Origin: Archangium sp.
GTDB taxonomy: Bacteria > Myxococcota > Myxococcia > Myxococcales > Myxococcaceae
Assembly (NCBI GenBank): GCA_016793585.1
Contig: JAEUJR010000468.1
Span: 1 to 32,395 of the forward strand
Direction of reading: 5' to 3'
DNA length: 32,395 nucleotides
Shown one piece after another: positions 20,314 through 27,365 of this stretch. The notes under the pieces are model-generated. The model did no database searches, was not told where the DNA came from, and saw only the letters and a list, made by a program, of their open reading frames with translations. The position numbers and the translations under genes are program-made. Within the stretch, counting starts at the first letter, position 1. Each line of letters opens with the position of its first letter.

Positions 20314-21462
20314 TCAGTCGTGGTCGATGACGCCCTTGTTGGTGCGCTTGAGCTGCTCGACGGAGCACTCCTTCGGCGCCTTGTCGTCGCGCGCGCGCAC
20401 GAACACCGGCTGGAACAGGTTCAGGCTGTCGGTCGCGTACAGGTAGCGCACCTCGGCCACGACGGTGCGGCCCTTCGCGAGCTGTGCGTCGAGCATCGCG
20501 CGTGACTCGTTCGTGGTGCCGCTGAACACGTTGCCGACGTCGCGCGCCTTGCCGTTCTCGTACACCTGCATGCGGTACGCGTTGCCGGCGTTCTCGACGA
20601 TGACGACGTCGGCCGAGGCGATGAACTTGCACTTCAGCTGCGTGCCGCCCGACGACGGCCGGCCTGCGCTCCAGGCGGCGTCTTTGCGTTTGAAGACGAT
20701 GCCCTCGGCGCCCGCCTGCTGCAGCCGCTCGTACAGCGCGCGTTTCTGCTTCGTCGTCCACGCGGTCTCGAGCACGCGCGCCGGTTCGGAGAGGCCCGGC
20801 TCGATTTCATCGGTGAGCCGCTCGAAGCGCCGCGCGTACGGCTCGGCGGACACGTCTTCGCCCGCGAACTCGAGCACGTCGAAGAGCCAGTAGATGGTCT
20901 CGCCGCCGTGCCGCATCACCTCACCATCGACGACGGTGCCGTTGGGCAGGTGAATGAGCCCGTGCACGATGTCGTCGGCGAGCGCCGTCTGCTGCCCGTT
21001 GCGGTTCGTCGGCAGCACCTCGCCGTCGACGACGTGACAGAGCACGCGCGTTCCATCGAGCTTCTGCTGCGCGATGACGGCGTCGTTTGAGAGCAGCCCT
21101 TCGACCTCGTGCTCGTCGACGGGGTTGAGCAGCTGGGCGAGGCGGCCGACGCGTTTGCGAACGCCCGTGGCCTTGCTGCCCGAGCCCTGGCCCATCGGCG
21201 GCGCGACCTCGGCGGGCCGGGTGCCGTCGGTGAACTCCTCGTAGCCCTTGTTCATCTTCTCGCGCTTGAGCCGCTCGAGCGTCGCTTCGGCCTTCTCGAG
21301 TGAGACCTTGAGGGCCTTCTTGCCCTGCTGCAGCGTGCTCCCGCGGCGGCCCCACTGCACCACCACGTCGAAGCCGTTCGCGCCGGCCGGCACGATGCGC
21401 GCGTAGTAGACCTTGTCTGAGCTGCCTTCCTGAAAGAACAGCTTCACCTCTTTGAGTCGCAC
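20314..21462 (-). CDS. WGR-domain ATP-dependent DNA ligase-like protein
   Basis: This encodes 382 residues. Residues about 1-75 are a WGR domain (FQEGSSDKVYYARIV then VVQWGRRGS), a nucleic-acid-binding module otherwise known from PARPs and bacterial MolR-like proteins. A linker leads to an ATP-dependent ligase nucleotidyltransferase domain with motif I QKLDGTR (Lys134, the expected adenylated residue), motif III VDGEV (Glu181), motif IV EGIVFKR (about 253-259) and motif V LKCKF (about 286-290). A short OB-like end carries RARDDKAPKEC (about 346), which looks like motif VI. All catalytic motifs are therefore present without a separate DNA-binding domain; the WGR may take its place. The GTG start follows the upstream gene's stop by 10 bases. 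A role in repair of breaks is inference. Confidence 0.9.
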   Translation of the reverse strand: MRLKEVKLFFQEGSSDKVYYARIVPAGANGFDVVVQWGRRGSTLQQGKKALKVSLEKAEATLERLKREKMNKGYEEFTDGTRPAEVAPPMGQGSGSKATGVRKRVGRLAQLLNPVDEHEVEGLLSNDAVIAQQKLDGTRVLCHVVDGEVLPTNRNGQQTALADDIVHGLIHLPNGTVVDGEVMRHGGETIYWLFDVLEFAGEDVSAEPYARRFERLTDEIEPGLSEPARVLETAWTTKQKRALYERLQQAGAEGIVFKRKDAAWSAGRPSSGGTQLKCKFIASADVVIVENAGNAYRMQVYENGKARDVGNVFSGTTNESRAMLDAQLAKGRTVVAEVRYLYATDSLNLFQPVFVRARDDKAPKECSVEQLKRTNKGVIDHD

Positions 21463-21469
21463 GGCGCCG

Positions 21470-21475
21470 AGTCTA
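21470..21475 (-). promoter_or_regulatory. Possible -10 element for the WGR-ligase gene
   Basis: On the minus strand the hexamer TAGACT lies 7 bases before the GTG start at 21462, in the context TAGACTCGGCGCCGTG. Its TAG is also the stop codon of the upstream gene. Nearly the same string precedes the unrelated gene at 24190. At this spacing transcription would begin at or near the GTG, giving a leaderless mRNA. Confidence 0.4.
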
Positions 21476-22075
21476 GCCGCCCAGCATCGCGTCGACCTCG
21501 GCCATGCGCGCTTCGAGCTCGTGCCGCTCGCCCTTGAAGAGCGTGTGCTCGAGCACCGGCCGGTAGAACGCCCACTGCGCCTGCCAGTCGAGCCCCTGGC
21601 TGCGAGCGTCGGCGAGCTGCTTCGTCGGGTCGCTGAGCAGTTGGCGGCCGACGTCTTCGAAGAAGCGTTTGCCCAGCAGGTGCCACGCGTTCGTCAGCAG
21701 CTGCCACCGCGCTTCGGGCTCGGCGCGCAACCGCCGGCAGACCAGCATCGACGCGTCCCACGTGTGCTTCACCATCCACGCGTCGGTGAGCTCGAGGGCT
21801 CGGTCTCGTTCACCCTTCTCGGCGCGCTCCGTGAGCAGCACCTCGGAGATCTCGAGCATCGCCCACTCGCCCGCGATGTCGTGCAGGTTGAACAGCGCGA
21901 GCGGGAACAGCTCGGCCCAGAACACTCGCTCGAGCGTCTCGTCGTCGAAGCCCGACTTCACGCAGGCGTGGCCGACGAAGGGCGGGTACCACCGCGTCTC
22001 GGTGTCGAGGAAGAGGTCGGTCATCGCGCTCCACAGCGGCTTGCGGCGCGCGAGCTCGTCGGCAGACAGGGGCAC
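21473..22075 (-). CDS. Uncharacterised helical protein (DUF7079-like)
   Basis: This encodes 200 residues from the GTG at 22075. The frame opens at a GTG at 22093, but TACTCT (22087-22082) lies 6 bases before the inner GTG and fits a leaderless start there. The N-terminal half (PLWSAMTDLFLDTETRW, then a segment ending NLHDIAGEWAMLE) resembles an uncharacterised family that I recall as DUF7079. The second half is helical and Trp/Arg-rich, with no catalytic motif I can see. There is no signal peptide or membrane segment, so it is cytoplasmic. It directly precedes the WGR-ligase gene (10 bases), but I cannot say that they share a function. Confidence 0.8.
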   Translation of the reverse strand: MPLSADELARRKPLWSAMTDLFLDTETRWYPPFVGHACVKSGFDDETLERVFWAELFPLALFNLHDIAGEWAMLEISEVLLTERAEKGERDRALELTDAWMVKHTWDASMLVCRRLRAEPEARWQLLTNAWHLLGKRFFEDVGRQLLSDPTKQLADARSQGLDWQAQWAFYRPVLEHTLFKGERHELEARMAEVDAMLGG

Positions 22076-22081
22076 CGCCAA

Positions 22082-22087
22082 AGAGTA
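22082..22087 (-). promoter_or_regulatory. Possible -10 element for the minus-strand gene starting at 22075
   Basis: The minus-strand hexamer TACTCT lies 6 bases before the GTG at 22075, the spacing expected for a leaderless transcript. It falls in the 56-base gap shared with the divergent gene starting at 22132. Confidence 0.4.
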
Positions 22088-22131
22088 GCCCACGCTTGCG
22101 GCTCGTTCGGCCTCTGCTCGAAGCTCACGGC

Positions 22132-22389
22132 ATGCGACCGATGGTGGTGGTGCTCATGCTGGGGCTGCTCGGGTGTACGCCGTCGGTCGGTTCTCCATGC
22201 CGCACCGAGTGCGACTGCGCCGGAGGCATCACGAACGTGAAGTGCCCGGGCAACTTCTCCTGCCGCAGCGGCGCGTGCGCCTACGATTGCGCGCAACCCT
22301 GCACGGGAGACGGCGGCGTGAACGAGTGCCCTGCGGGGCAGGCGTGCGCTGGCGATGCGTTCTGCACCTCGACCACCAGGTGTCGTTGA
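22132..22389 (+). CDS. Mini Cys-rich lipoprotein
   Basis: This encodes 85 residues. The ATG at 22132 gives a very short lipoprotein signal ending MLGLLGC (Cys15); a TTG at 22096 is in frame but would add a useless extension. The mature part has 13 Cys in about 70 residues, so it must be disulfide-rich and extracytoplasmic. Its pattern (C-x3-C-x-C ... C-x4-C-x3-GAC) recalls the six-Cys modules of the large lipoproteins at 3158-12085, but the order is not identical. Its TGA overlaps the next ATG by one base (TGATG), so the two are translationally coupled. Confidence 0.78.
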   Translation: MRPMVVVLMLGLLGCTPSVGSPCRTECDCAGGITNVKCPGNFSCRSGACAYDCAQPCTGDGGVNECPAGQACAGDAFCTSTTRCR

Positions 22390-23309
22390 TGGAGGCCCGC
22401 ACGGCGCTGCTCCGCGGGCTCGCCCTCGTGCTCTCGGGGTTCGCCACCGTCGCCGCTGCGGACGACGAAGACCAGAAAGACCCGAGCCAGTGGGTGGGCA
22501 GCAGGTACCTCATTCTGTCGTCGTTCGCGTACGCACCGAACTTCGACAAGGCGCTCCCTGACGAGCCGGCCACCTTCGCGGCGGTGCTCGACCCGACGAC
22601 GGGAAAGGTCGAGCAGCTCCACCGAATCGAAGAGACCTGCAACGGGCCGATGGGCAACCAGCCGACGCGGCCGGGCTGTGCGGCGCGGGTAGCGGCCGAG
22701 GCTGCAGCGTACGAGCGCGCGCTCGCACCGTTTCGAAAGGCGGGCGCGCTCACCGACGCCGTCGTCGCGAGGAGGGCCCCCGCAAGCAAGGTGCTCGTCG
22801 AGGTGTGGAGCAACGAAGGCCCGTTGGAGGCGACCCGCGACGACGCGACGAGCGCCTTCTTCTCTGGCGCGAAAGGAACCGGGTTTCGCGTGCGAGTCGC
22901 CGCGCCGGGGCGGCCCATTCACGAAGCGCCGCTGCCTTCCGACTCGCCACCAGAGGTGCGGGTGTTCTGGGCGCCCGACGAGCAGTGGGTGGCGGTGGTG
23001 AGCGACGCGGGAGCGCTGCGCCTGCCGCGCCCGTTCGCCCTGCCCGGCATCGCGAAGGTCGACCTGCTCGACGCGGGTCTCGGCGCGAAGAGCGCGGCGC
23101 TGGTCGCCACGTTGAAGGCCGCCGGCTGGGCGCCTGCGCACCAGGCCAAGGCGAAGGCGAAGCGCGAGAAGAGCCAGGTCTTCGTCATGAAGGGCTTCGA
23201 GGAGGACGGAAAGGCCGTCGCCACGCTCCTCGGGCTGCCTGCCGACTCGGTTCAGCCGCTCACGTGGCCCTCGCCGTACGCGGTCACCATCGCCGCCGCG
23301 GGCGAGTGA
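22389..23309 (+). CDS. Secreted protein with LytR_C-like C-terminus
   Basis: This encodes 306 residues. The ATG at 22389 overlaps the stop of the mini lipoprotein. A signal peptide ends TVAAADDED. The middle part (about 40-215) is an unrecognised alpha/beta domain with two Cys (about 76 and 87). The last 80 residues (from about KVDLLDAGLGAKSAALVATL) have the layout of the LytR_C domain: a short strand, a helix with AKSAALVATLKAAGW, a strand SQVFVMKGF, then KAVATLLGL and a closing hydrophobic strand. That domain is found at the end of cell-wall-associated proteins, and its role is poorly known. The last 58 bases overlap the 3' end of the opposing DUF4230 gene. Confidence 0.8.
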   Translation: MEARTALLRGLALVLSGFATVAAADDEDQKDPSQWVGSRYLILSSFAYAPNFDKALPDEPATFAAVLDPTTGKVEQLHRIEETCNGPMGNQPTRPGCAARVAAEAAAYERALAPFRKAGALTDAVVARRAPASKVLVEVWSNEGPLEATRDDATSAFFSGAKGTGFRVRVAAPGRPIHEAPLPSDSPPEVRVFWAPDEQWVAVVSDAGALRLPRPFALPGIAKVDLLDAGLGAKSAALVATLKAAGWAPAHQAKAKAKREKSQVFVMKGFEEDGKAVATLLGLPADSVQPLTWPSPYAVTIAAAGE

Positions 23310-23899
23310 GGCGCTCGCTCGACGAACCGGATGTTTCGAAAGCCGAAGGTGGTGAGCAGGGCCTTCAGGGCACGCTCCGACGACGCGCGTGCACGCTGGC
23401 GAAGGGCCGTGTCGTTGCGCACGTCATGCTCGAGGCTGAGGCGCCCCTTCTCGAGCAACGCCGCGGTCTGGGCCGAGTCGAGGTTCGACGCGACGACCTC
23501 GGTCTCTCGCGGCAGCAGCTCGACCCTCACCTCGGTCGGCGGCAACACGACCTCGATGCTGTCACCCACGATGTGCACGTCGTCGGGCCCGAGGCGCGAG
23601 AGGTCGAGCCCGATGTGCGCGGTCGCGAAGACGATGGCTCGCCCACGCCGCGGAGCGATGGAGTGTTTCGCCCATGCGAGCACGTCACCTGCGAGCGAGG
23701 TCGAGGGTGGCACTTCGGGCTCCCAGGCGACCTTTCGATAGACCGAGACCTCGAGCGTCTCGAGGCGCGCGACCTCGCGCATCTGGGTCAGCACCGCGGC
23801 GGTGTCGTGCGCGCGCGCGGGCTGCGGCAGCCAGCAGCACACGCCCGTCATCACCGCGATGAGTGAGAGCACGAACGCCGCCCGCAGCAGGTTGGCCAT
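23252..23899 (-). CDS. DUF4230 family protein
   Basis: This encodes 215 residues. I start at the ATG at 23899, which opens a hydrophobic N-terminal anchor (LLRAAFVLSLIAVMTGVCCW). The frame continues further upstream but is compositionally noisy there. The body matches DUF4230 as I know it: a start with RLETLEVSVYRKV, a central strand pair IGLDLSRLGPDDVHIVGDSIEVVLPPTEV, shown here as two parts around residue 105 (IGLDLSRL and IEVVLPPTEV), and a helical tail with repeated Ala/Arg. The predicted product is an inner-membrane-anchored periplasmic protein of unknown function. Its 3' end overlaps the convergent gene by 58 bases. Confidence 0.82.
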   Translation of the reverse strand: MANLLRAAFVLSLIAVMTGVCCWLPQPARAHDTAAVLTQMREVARLETLEVSVYRKVAWEPEVPPSTSLAGDVLAWAKHSIAPRRGRAIVFATAHIGLDLSRLGPDDVHIVGDSIEVVLPPTEVRVELLPRETEVVASNLDSAQTAALLEKGRLSLEHDVRNDTALRQRARASSERALKALLTTFGFRNIRFVERAPHSPAAAMVTAYGEGHVSG

Positions 23900-24189
23900 G
23901 GGGCTCGCGGAGTCCACGGCTCGTGCCAGCCAGGTACTTCGCTGGCTTGTTCGATGCCCCGCGGGCGGGCAGCCGCGTTCACCGCCGGGCTGTGGTCGCG
24001 AGGCGTGTGCTCTTCGAACGCGCCCGACCGAGATTCGACGCGAGCTGCTCGCTGAGGCGCGGGTGAAGAAGACGTTCAGGTCGTGCTCGGCAGTCTCGGT
24101 GCAGGCCGGGCTGGCGGGCATCGCCTCCGCAGGATGGATTGCCGTGTCGTTTCTGTTGGCGCCCTTCGGGCGTCGATAGAGTCGGCGCC
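23900..24189. other. 290-base divergent intergenic region
   Basis: No gene is supported here. Frames run through it on both strands but only as extensions of neighbours with arbitrary composition. It must contain the promoters for the DUF4230 gene (leftward) and the gene at 24190 (rightward). A small CGCCC/GGGCG hairpin (24160-24172) sits directly upstream of the rightward -10 candidate. Confidence 0.6.
24177..24182 (+). promoter_or_regulatory. Possible -10 element for gene at 24190
   Basis: TAGAGT lies 7 bases before the GTG at 24190, in the context TAGAGTCGGCGCCGTG. That string differs by one base from the one before the WGR-ligase gene. No good -35 is visible at 17 bases; TTGGCG (24156-24161) is at 15. 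Confidence 0.45.
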
Positions 24190-25425
24190 GTGACTTCCGC
24201 TCCCCGCTGGGGCCCTCGGCTGTTGCTGGGTGCGCTCGCGTTGCTGCCGGTGCTGTTGCTCGGTGGTGTCGTCGTCTCTGCAGAGCTGCGCGCCCGCCGG
24301 CTCGCCGAGTCACTCATCGTCGACGCGAACGCCATGGCGGGCTTCTCGAAGCAGAGAACGCCTCATCGGGAGACAAAGGAGGGCTCGGTCACCGGGTGTC
24401 TGGCCCGCGCGCTCGACACTGCGCCCGACGTGAGCCGCGACGCACCGTGGATGTCGCCGCAGGTGATGAACGTGCGCTTCGGCCTCGAGCCGCTCGAGAC
24501 GTTGCCGTCGACGGCGCTCGACTCGATGACGCGCAACGACCCATGGCTGCGTGAGACGCTCGCCTGCACGCACTTCACGACGCTCCAGCCCATCGCCGGG
24601 CTGGGGCCGTTGGCGGAGCCGCTCCACGCCAGACGCCAGGCGTTGCCGAAGCTGCAGGAGGCCACGGCCTCGCTCGCGCCGTTGCGGGTTCGGCTGCTGG
24701 TGCAGCACCAGCAGCTTCGTGAAGCGCTCGAGGTCTGCAGTGACGGGCTGGCGCTGGTGGCCGACCTGCTGTGGCTCGAAGGCCCCGAAGCGTCGCTGGG
24801 CGCGCTCGGAGAAGCCACCGGTCTCGTTCGCCCCTGTGCCGACGCCGTGTGGAGCGCCGACCCCGCGCTCGTCACCTCGTTCGAGCAGCAGCTGCGCCAG
24901 GTTCGGCAGAACACGCCGCCGTACTCGCGCGTGATGCAGCTCGAGCGCGTCGCTCAGGAGCTGCGCATGTTCGGCACCTTCTTCACCGCCGAGCAGACCG
25001 GCCGCCTGCCCATCGGTGCGCGCTCGATGGTCGCCACGTCGGCCTCGCTCTCCCGCGGCAGACAGGAGCGCGTGGGGCTGGCGAACTGGTGGTCGTCGAG
25101 TGACCGCGCCTTCAAGGGGGTCATCGCCGCAGCCGACCTCGAAGAGCCCTCGCGTACGCGCGCCATCAACCTCGCCCAGAGAGACTTCGACTCGCGCTGG
25201 CTCTCGCTCGTGCGCGTGCCGCCGCTCGACGTGCGCTACCAGATGTACGCGGGCAGCCACGAGGTGTTGCCGACGTCGGTCGAGCTGCTGCTCACCACCA
25301 TCGCGCTCAAACGTGGCGAGACGCCGGTGACCCGCTTCATCGACGTGAAGGAGCGCGACGGGGTGGTCTCGCTCGTGCCGAAGACCTCGGAGTGGGTGCC
25401 GCTCTCAGTCACGCTTCGACGGTGA
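24190..25425 (+). CDS. Membrane-anchored protein, unknown function
   Basis: This encodes 411 residues from the GTG at 24190, preceded by a TAGAGT box at 7 bases. A single N-terminal membrane helix (LLLGALALLPVLLLGGVVVS) is followed by a largely helical domain of about 370 residues, so the bulk should face the periplasm. The helices are amphipathic with many Leu, Arg and Gln, and only a few Cys are seen (about 76, 122, 186 and 219). I recognise no domain. The ATG further upstream (24139) would place 17 unlikely residues before the anchor. The last 21 bases overlap the convergent DUF1697 gene. Confidence 0.78.
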   Translation: MTSAPRWGPRLLLGALALLPVLLLGGVVVSAELRARRLAESLIVDANAMAGFSKQRTPHRETKEGSVTGCLARALDTAPDVSRDAPWMSPQVMNVRFGLEPLETLPSTALDSMTRNDPWLRETLACTHFTTLQPIAGLGPLAEPLHARRQALPKLQEATASLAPLRVRLLVQHQQLREALEVCSDGLALVADLLWLEGPEASLGALGEATGLVRPCADAVWSADPALVTSFEQQLRQVRQNTPPYSRVMQLERVAQELRMFGTFFTAEQTGRLPIGARSMVATSASLSRGRQERVGLANWWSSSDRAFKGVIAAADLEEPSRTRAINLAQRDFDSRWLSLVRVPPLDVRYQMYAGSHEVLPTSVELLLTTIALKRGETPVTRFIDVKERDGVVSLVPKTSEWVPLSVTLRR

Positions 25426-25953
25426 CGTGGTGAGCTCGAGCAGCGCGCTGGTGGTGTTCCAGTTGCGCACGGTGAGCTCCTTGTAGACGGGCAGGCTCAT
25501 GAGCTTCACGAGCTTGCTCTGCGAGGCCCTGGCGATGAGCCGGCGGAAGTAGAGCGCGTGCGAGCCCGCCGCGATGTCGTCGACGCCCTCTCGCACGTCC
25601 AGCTGTGGCAGCACCGTCTTCGCCTTCACGGGAGCGCGCACGAAGAGCACGTCGTAGCGGTACGTCGCGGGGTCTTCGCCGAAACCCCTCGGCGCTTCCG
25701 CGACCACCTTCTTCAGCTCGGCCGCCTTCAGCAGGGCAATCTTCGCGGCGTACGAGAACTGCTTCGCGAGCATGGCCTCGATGGCCTCACGCTTCGGCGC
25801 CTTCGCCGACGAGAACAACACGTTGCCGCTCGCGATGTACGTCTGCACGTCGTCGAAGCCGAGCGACTCGAAGGCCGCGCGCAGCTTCGCCATGGGAATG
25901 ACGTTGTTCCCGCCGACATTGATGCCGCGCAGCAGCGCCAGGTATCGCGTCAT
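25405..25953 (-). CDS. DUF1697 family protein
   Basis: This encodes 182 residues, the usual length for DUF1697. The family signature is clear: the opening RYLALLRGINVGGNNVIPM, then FESLGFDDVQTYIASGNVLF and the end LTVRNWNTTSALLEL. These are small cytoplasmic alpha/beta proteins, common as single copies in many bacteria, without a known biochemical role. The ATG at 25953 comes 5 bases after the stop of the upstream zinc-ribbon gene, so they are probably co-transcribed. The 3' end overlaps the gene on the other strand by 21 bases. Confidence 0.93.
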   Translation of the reverse strand: MTRYLALLRGINVGGNNVIPMAKLRAAFESLGFDDVQTYIASGNVLFSSAKAPKREAIEAMLAKQFSYAAKIALLKAAELKKVVAEAPRGFGEDPATYRYDVLFVRAPVKAKTVLPQLDVREGVDDIAAGSHALYFRRLIARASQSKLVKLMSLPVYKELTVRNWNTTSALLELTTSPSKRD

Positions 25954-25958
25954 GGGGC

Positions 25959-26573
25959 TCAGCTCTTCTTCTTGTTCCAGCTGCGGTCGAGGTCGAGCTC
26001 GAGCCCGCTCGACTCGGGGGCCGGCTCGAGGTTCGGCGACGCACGTTCGGGCGTCTCCCAGCGTGGCGCCTGCGCCGGCGGTGGTGCCTGCTGCGCAGCC
26101 CAGCCCGGAGACTGCGCGAGGGTGGGCGGGGGCAGGTCGGCGATGCGCTCCCACGAGACGGCCGAGTCGGCCTTGTTCGTGTGCCACCACGCGAAGAGCG
26201 CGCCCAGCGGCAGCACCATCAGCGCGCCGAGCAGAATCGCCGCTTCGCCGAGCTGTCGGTAGCCGAACACCGCCATCGAGAGGCCCAGCCCGGCGGCCGT
26301 GACGAACGAGCCGAAGCTGCCCTGGCCTCGTTTGCCGCACGCGGGGCACTTCGCGCGACGCAGCAACGACGCGCCCTGGCTCGAGGCTTTGTCGAACGCG
26401 TCGATGCCAGCCCGCGCTCGCGCGTCGTCGTTGAACAGGCCGCCGTGCGCCGTGCCTTCACCGACCCCCGTCACGGCCACGCGCCCGCGCGCGCGGTTTC
26501 CACAGTGAGGGCAGGTGATGAGCTCGGACCAGTCGAGATCTGCGCGGCGATGGTGATGGAGGTCGAGCGGCAT
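25959..26573 (-). CDS. Zinc-ribbon membrane protein
   Basis: This encodes 204 residues. Two CxxC pairs, CPHCG (about residue 21) and CPACG (about 75), should form one zinc ribbon, with a helical loop of about 50 residues between them. Two hydrophobic helices follow (about 86-130). The C-terminal 70 residues are Pro/Ala/Gln-rich and disordered, ending in a Lys cluster. There is no catalytic motif, and the function is unknown. On the minus strand TACCGT (26589-26584) lies 10 bases before the ATG and could be the -10 of a near-leaderless promoter. The next gene (DUF1697) follows after 5 bases. Confidence 0.8.
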   Translation of the reverse strand: MPLDLHHHRRADLDWSELITCPHCGNRARGRVAVTGVGEGTAHGGLFNDDARARAGIDAFDKASSQGASLLRRAKCPACGKRGQGSFGSFVTAAGLGLSMAVFGYRQLGEAAILLGALMVLPLGALFAWWHTNKADSAVSWERIADLPPPTLAQSPGWAAQQAPPPAQAPRWETPERASPNLEPAPESSGLELDLDRSWNKKKS

Positions 26574-26597
26574 GAGCCCGTGAACGGTAGCAGACGT

Positions 26598-27296
26598 TCA
26601 CGAGCCGTCGGGCAGTGTCCACACGACGCCGAGCTGAACGTCGAGCGTCCACAGCGACGAGAGCCGTGAGCCAGCCGAGAGAAACAGCAGCCATCGTTCG
26701 GACAACGCGTATTCGACGCCGAGCGAAGCTCTCGGCAGCAACGCCCAGGCCAGGTCGCTCGTTCTCACCGTGGCCCTCGAGCCGTCGAGCGACCAGAGCT
26801 CGAGGAAGAGGGGCACTTCGAGCTTCACGCCGAGGGTGGTGCGCTCAGACAGCGCGAACCCCAGGCGCCCGTCGACCGGCAGCTCGATGCCGAACGCGTC
26901 GACCTGATTCGAGAAGGGCCCGACCTGTCGCCATGTCGAGTACCAGAAGCCGGGTCTGACCGTGACGCCGAGCGAGACGACGCTGGTGTCGAGCAGGCTG
27001 ACCTTGAACCGCCCCTCGATGCGCGCCCCGAGCGACGAGCCCGAGTAGGGACCGCCGCCGATGAAGAGCAACCCGCGATAGCCGAGCGTTCCAGCAGCGG
27101 CGAGCCCGGCTTCGAAGTGGTCGGTGACACCGTGCCGCCACGCAACCGAGAGCAGGTCGCCGTGACCGACGCCGACCTCGAGCGCGTCACGCTGGCGAGC
27201 CACCGTGCGGCCGCCCACGACTGGAGCGGTGGCCCGCTCCTCGGCAACTGCCGTCGTGCCCAACACCACCACGACACCCAACACCAACCGTGACAT
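26598..27296 (-). CDS. Putative outer-membrane beta-barrel protein
   Basis: This encodes 232 residues. I use the ATG at 27296, which starts a normal signal peptide (LVLGVVVVLGTTAVA, cut before EERA); the frame is open upstream to 27341 but those residues do not look like protein. A GGAG lies about 9 bases before the ATG. The mature part alternates polar and hydrophobic residues in strand-length stretches with Gly and aromatic girdles (ARIEGRFKVSLL, SLGVTVRPGFWYST, ASLGVEYALSERWLLFLSAG) and ends in a strand (LDVQLGVVWTL). This fits a small transmembrane barrel with 8-12 strands. No specific family is recognised. The ATG is 69 bases after the stop of the long Cys-rich lipoprotein gene. Confidence 0.75.
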   Translation of the reverse strand: MSRLVLGVVVVLGTTAVAEERATAPVVGGRTVARQRDALEVGVGHGDLLSVAWRHGVTDHFEAGLAAAGTLGYRGLLFIGGGPYSGSSLGARIEGRFKVSLLDTSVVSLGVTVRPGFWYSTWRQVGPFSNQVDAFGIELPVDGRLGFALSERTTLGVKLEVPLFLELWSLDGSRATVRTSDLAWALLPRASLGVEYALSERWLLFLSAGSRLSSLWTLDVQLGVVWTLPDGS

Positions 27297-27365
27297 GCCC
27301 CCACTCCGTACCTTCCTCGACGACGCGAGGTTCGTCTCCACACGCCCAGGCTCCAGCGCCCAGGG

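Noticed and set aside
23802..24179. Plus-strand frame of 125 codons in the gap before 24190
   Set aside because: It begins inside the DUF4230 gene on the other strand, and its residues look like shadow sequence.
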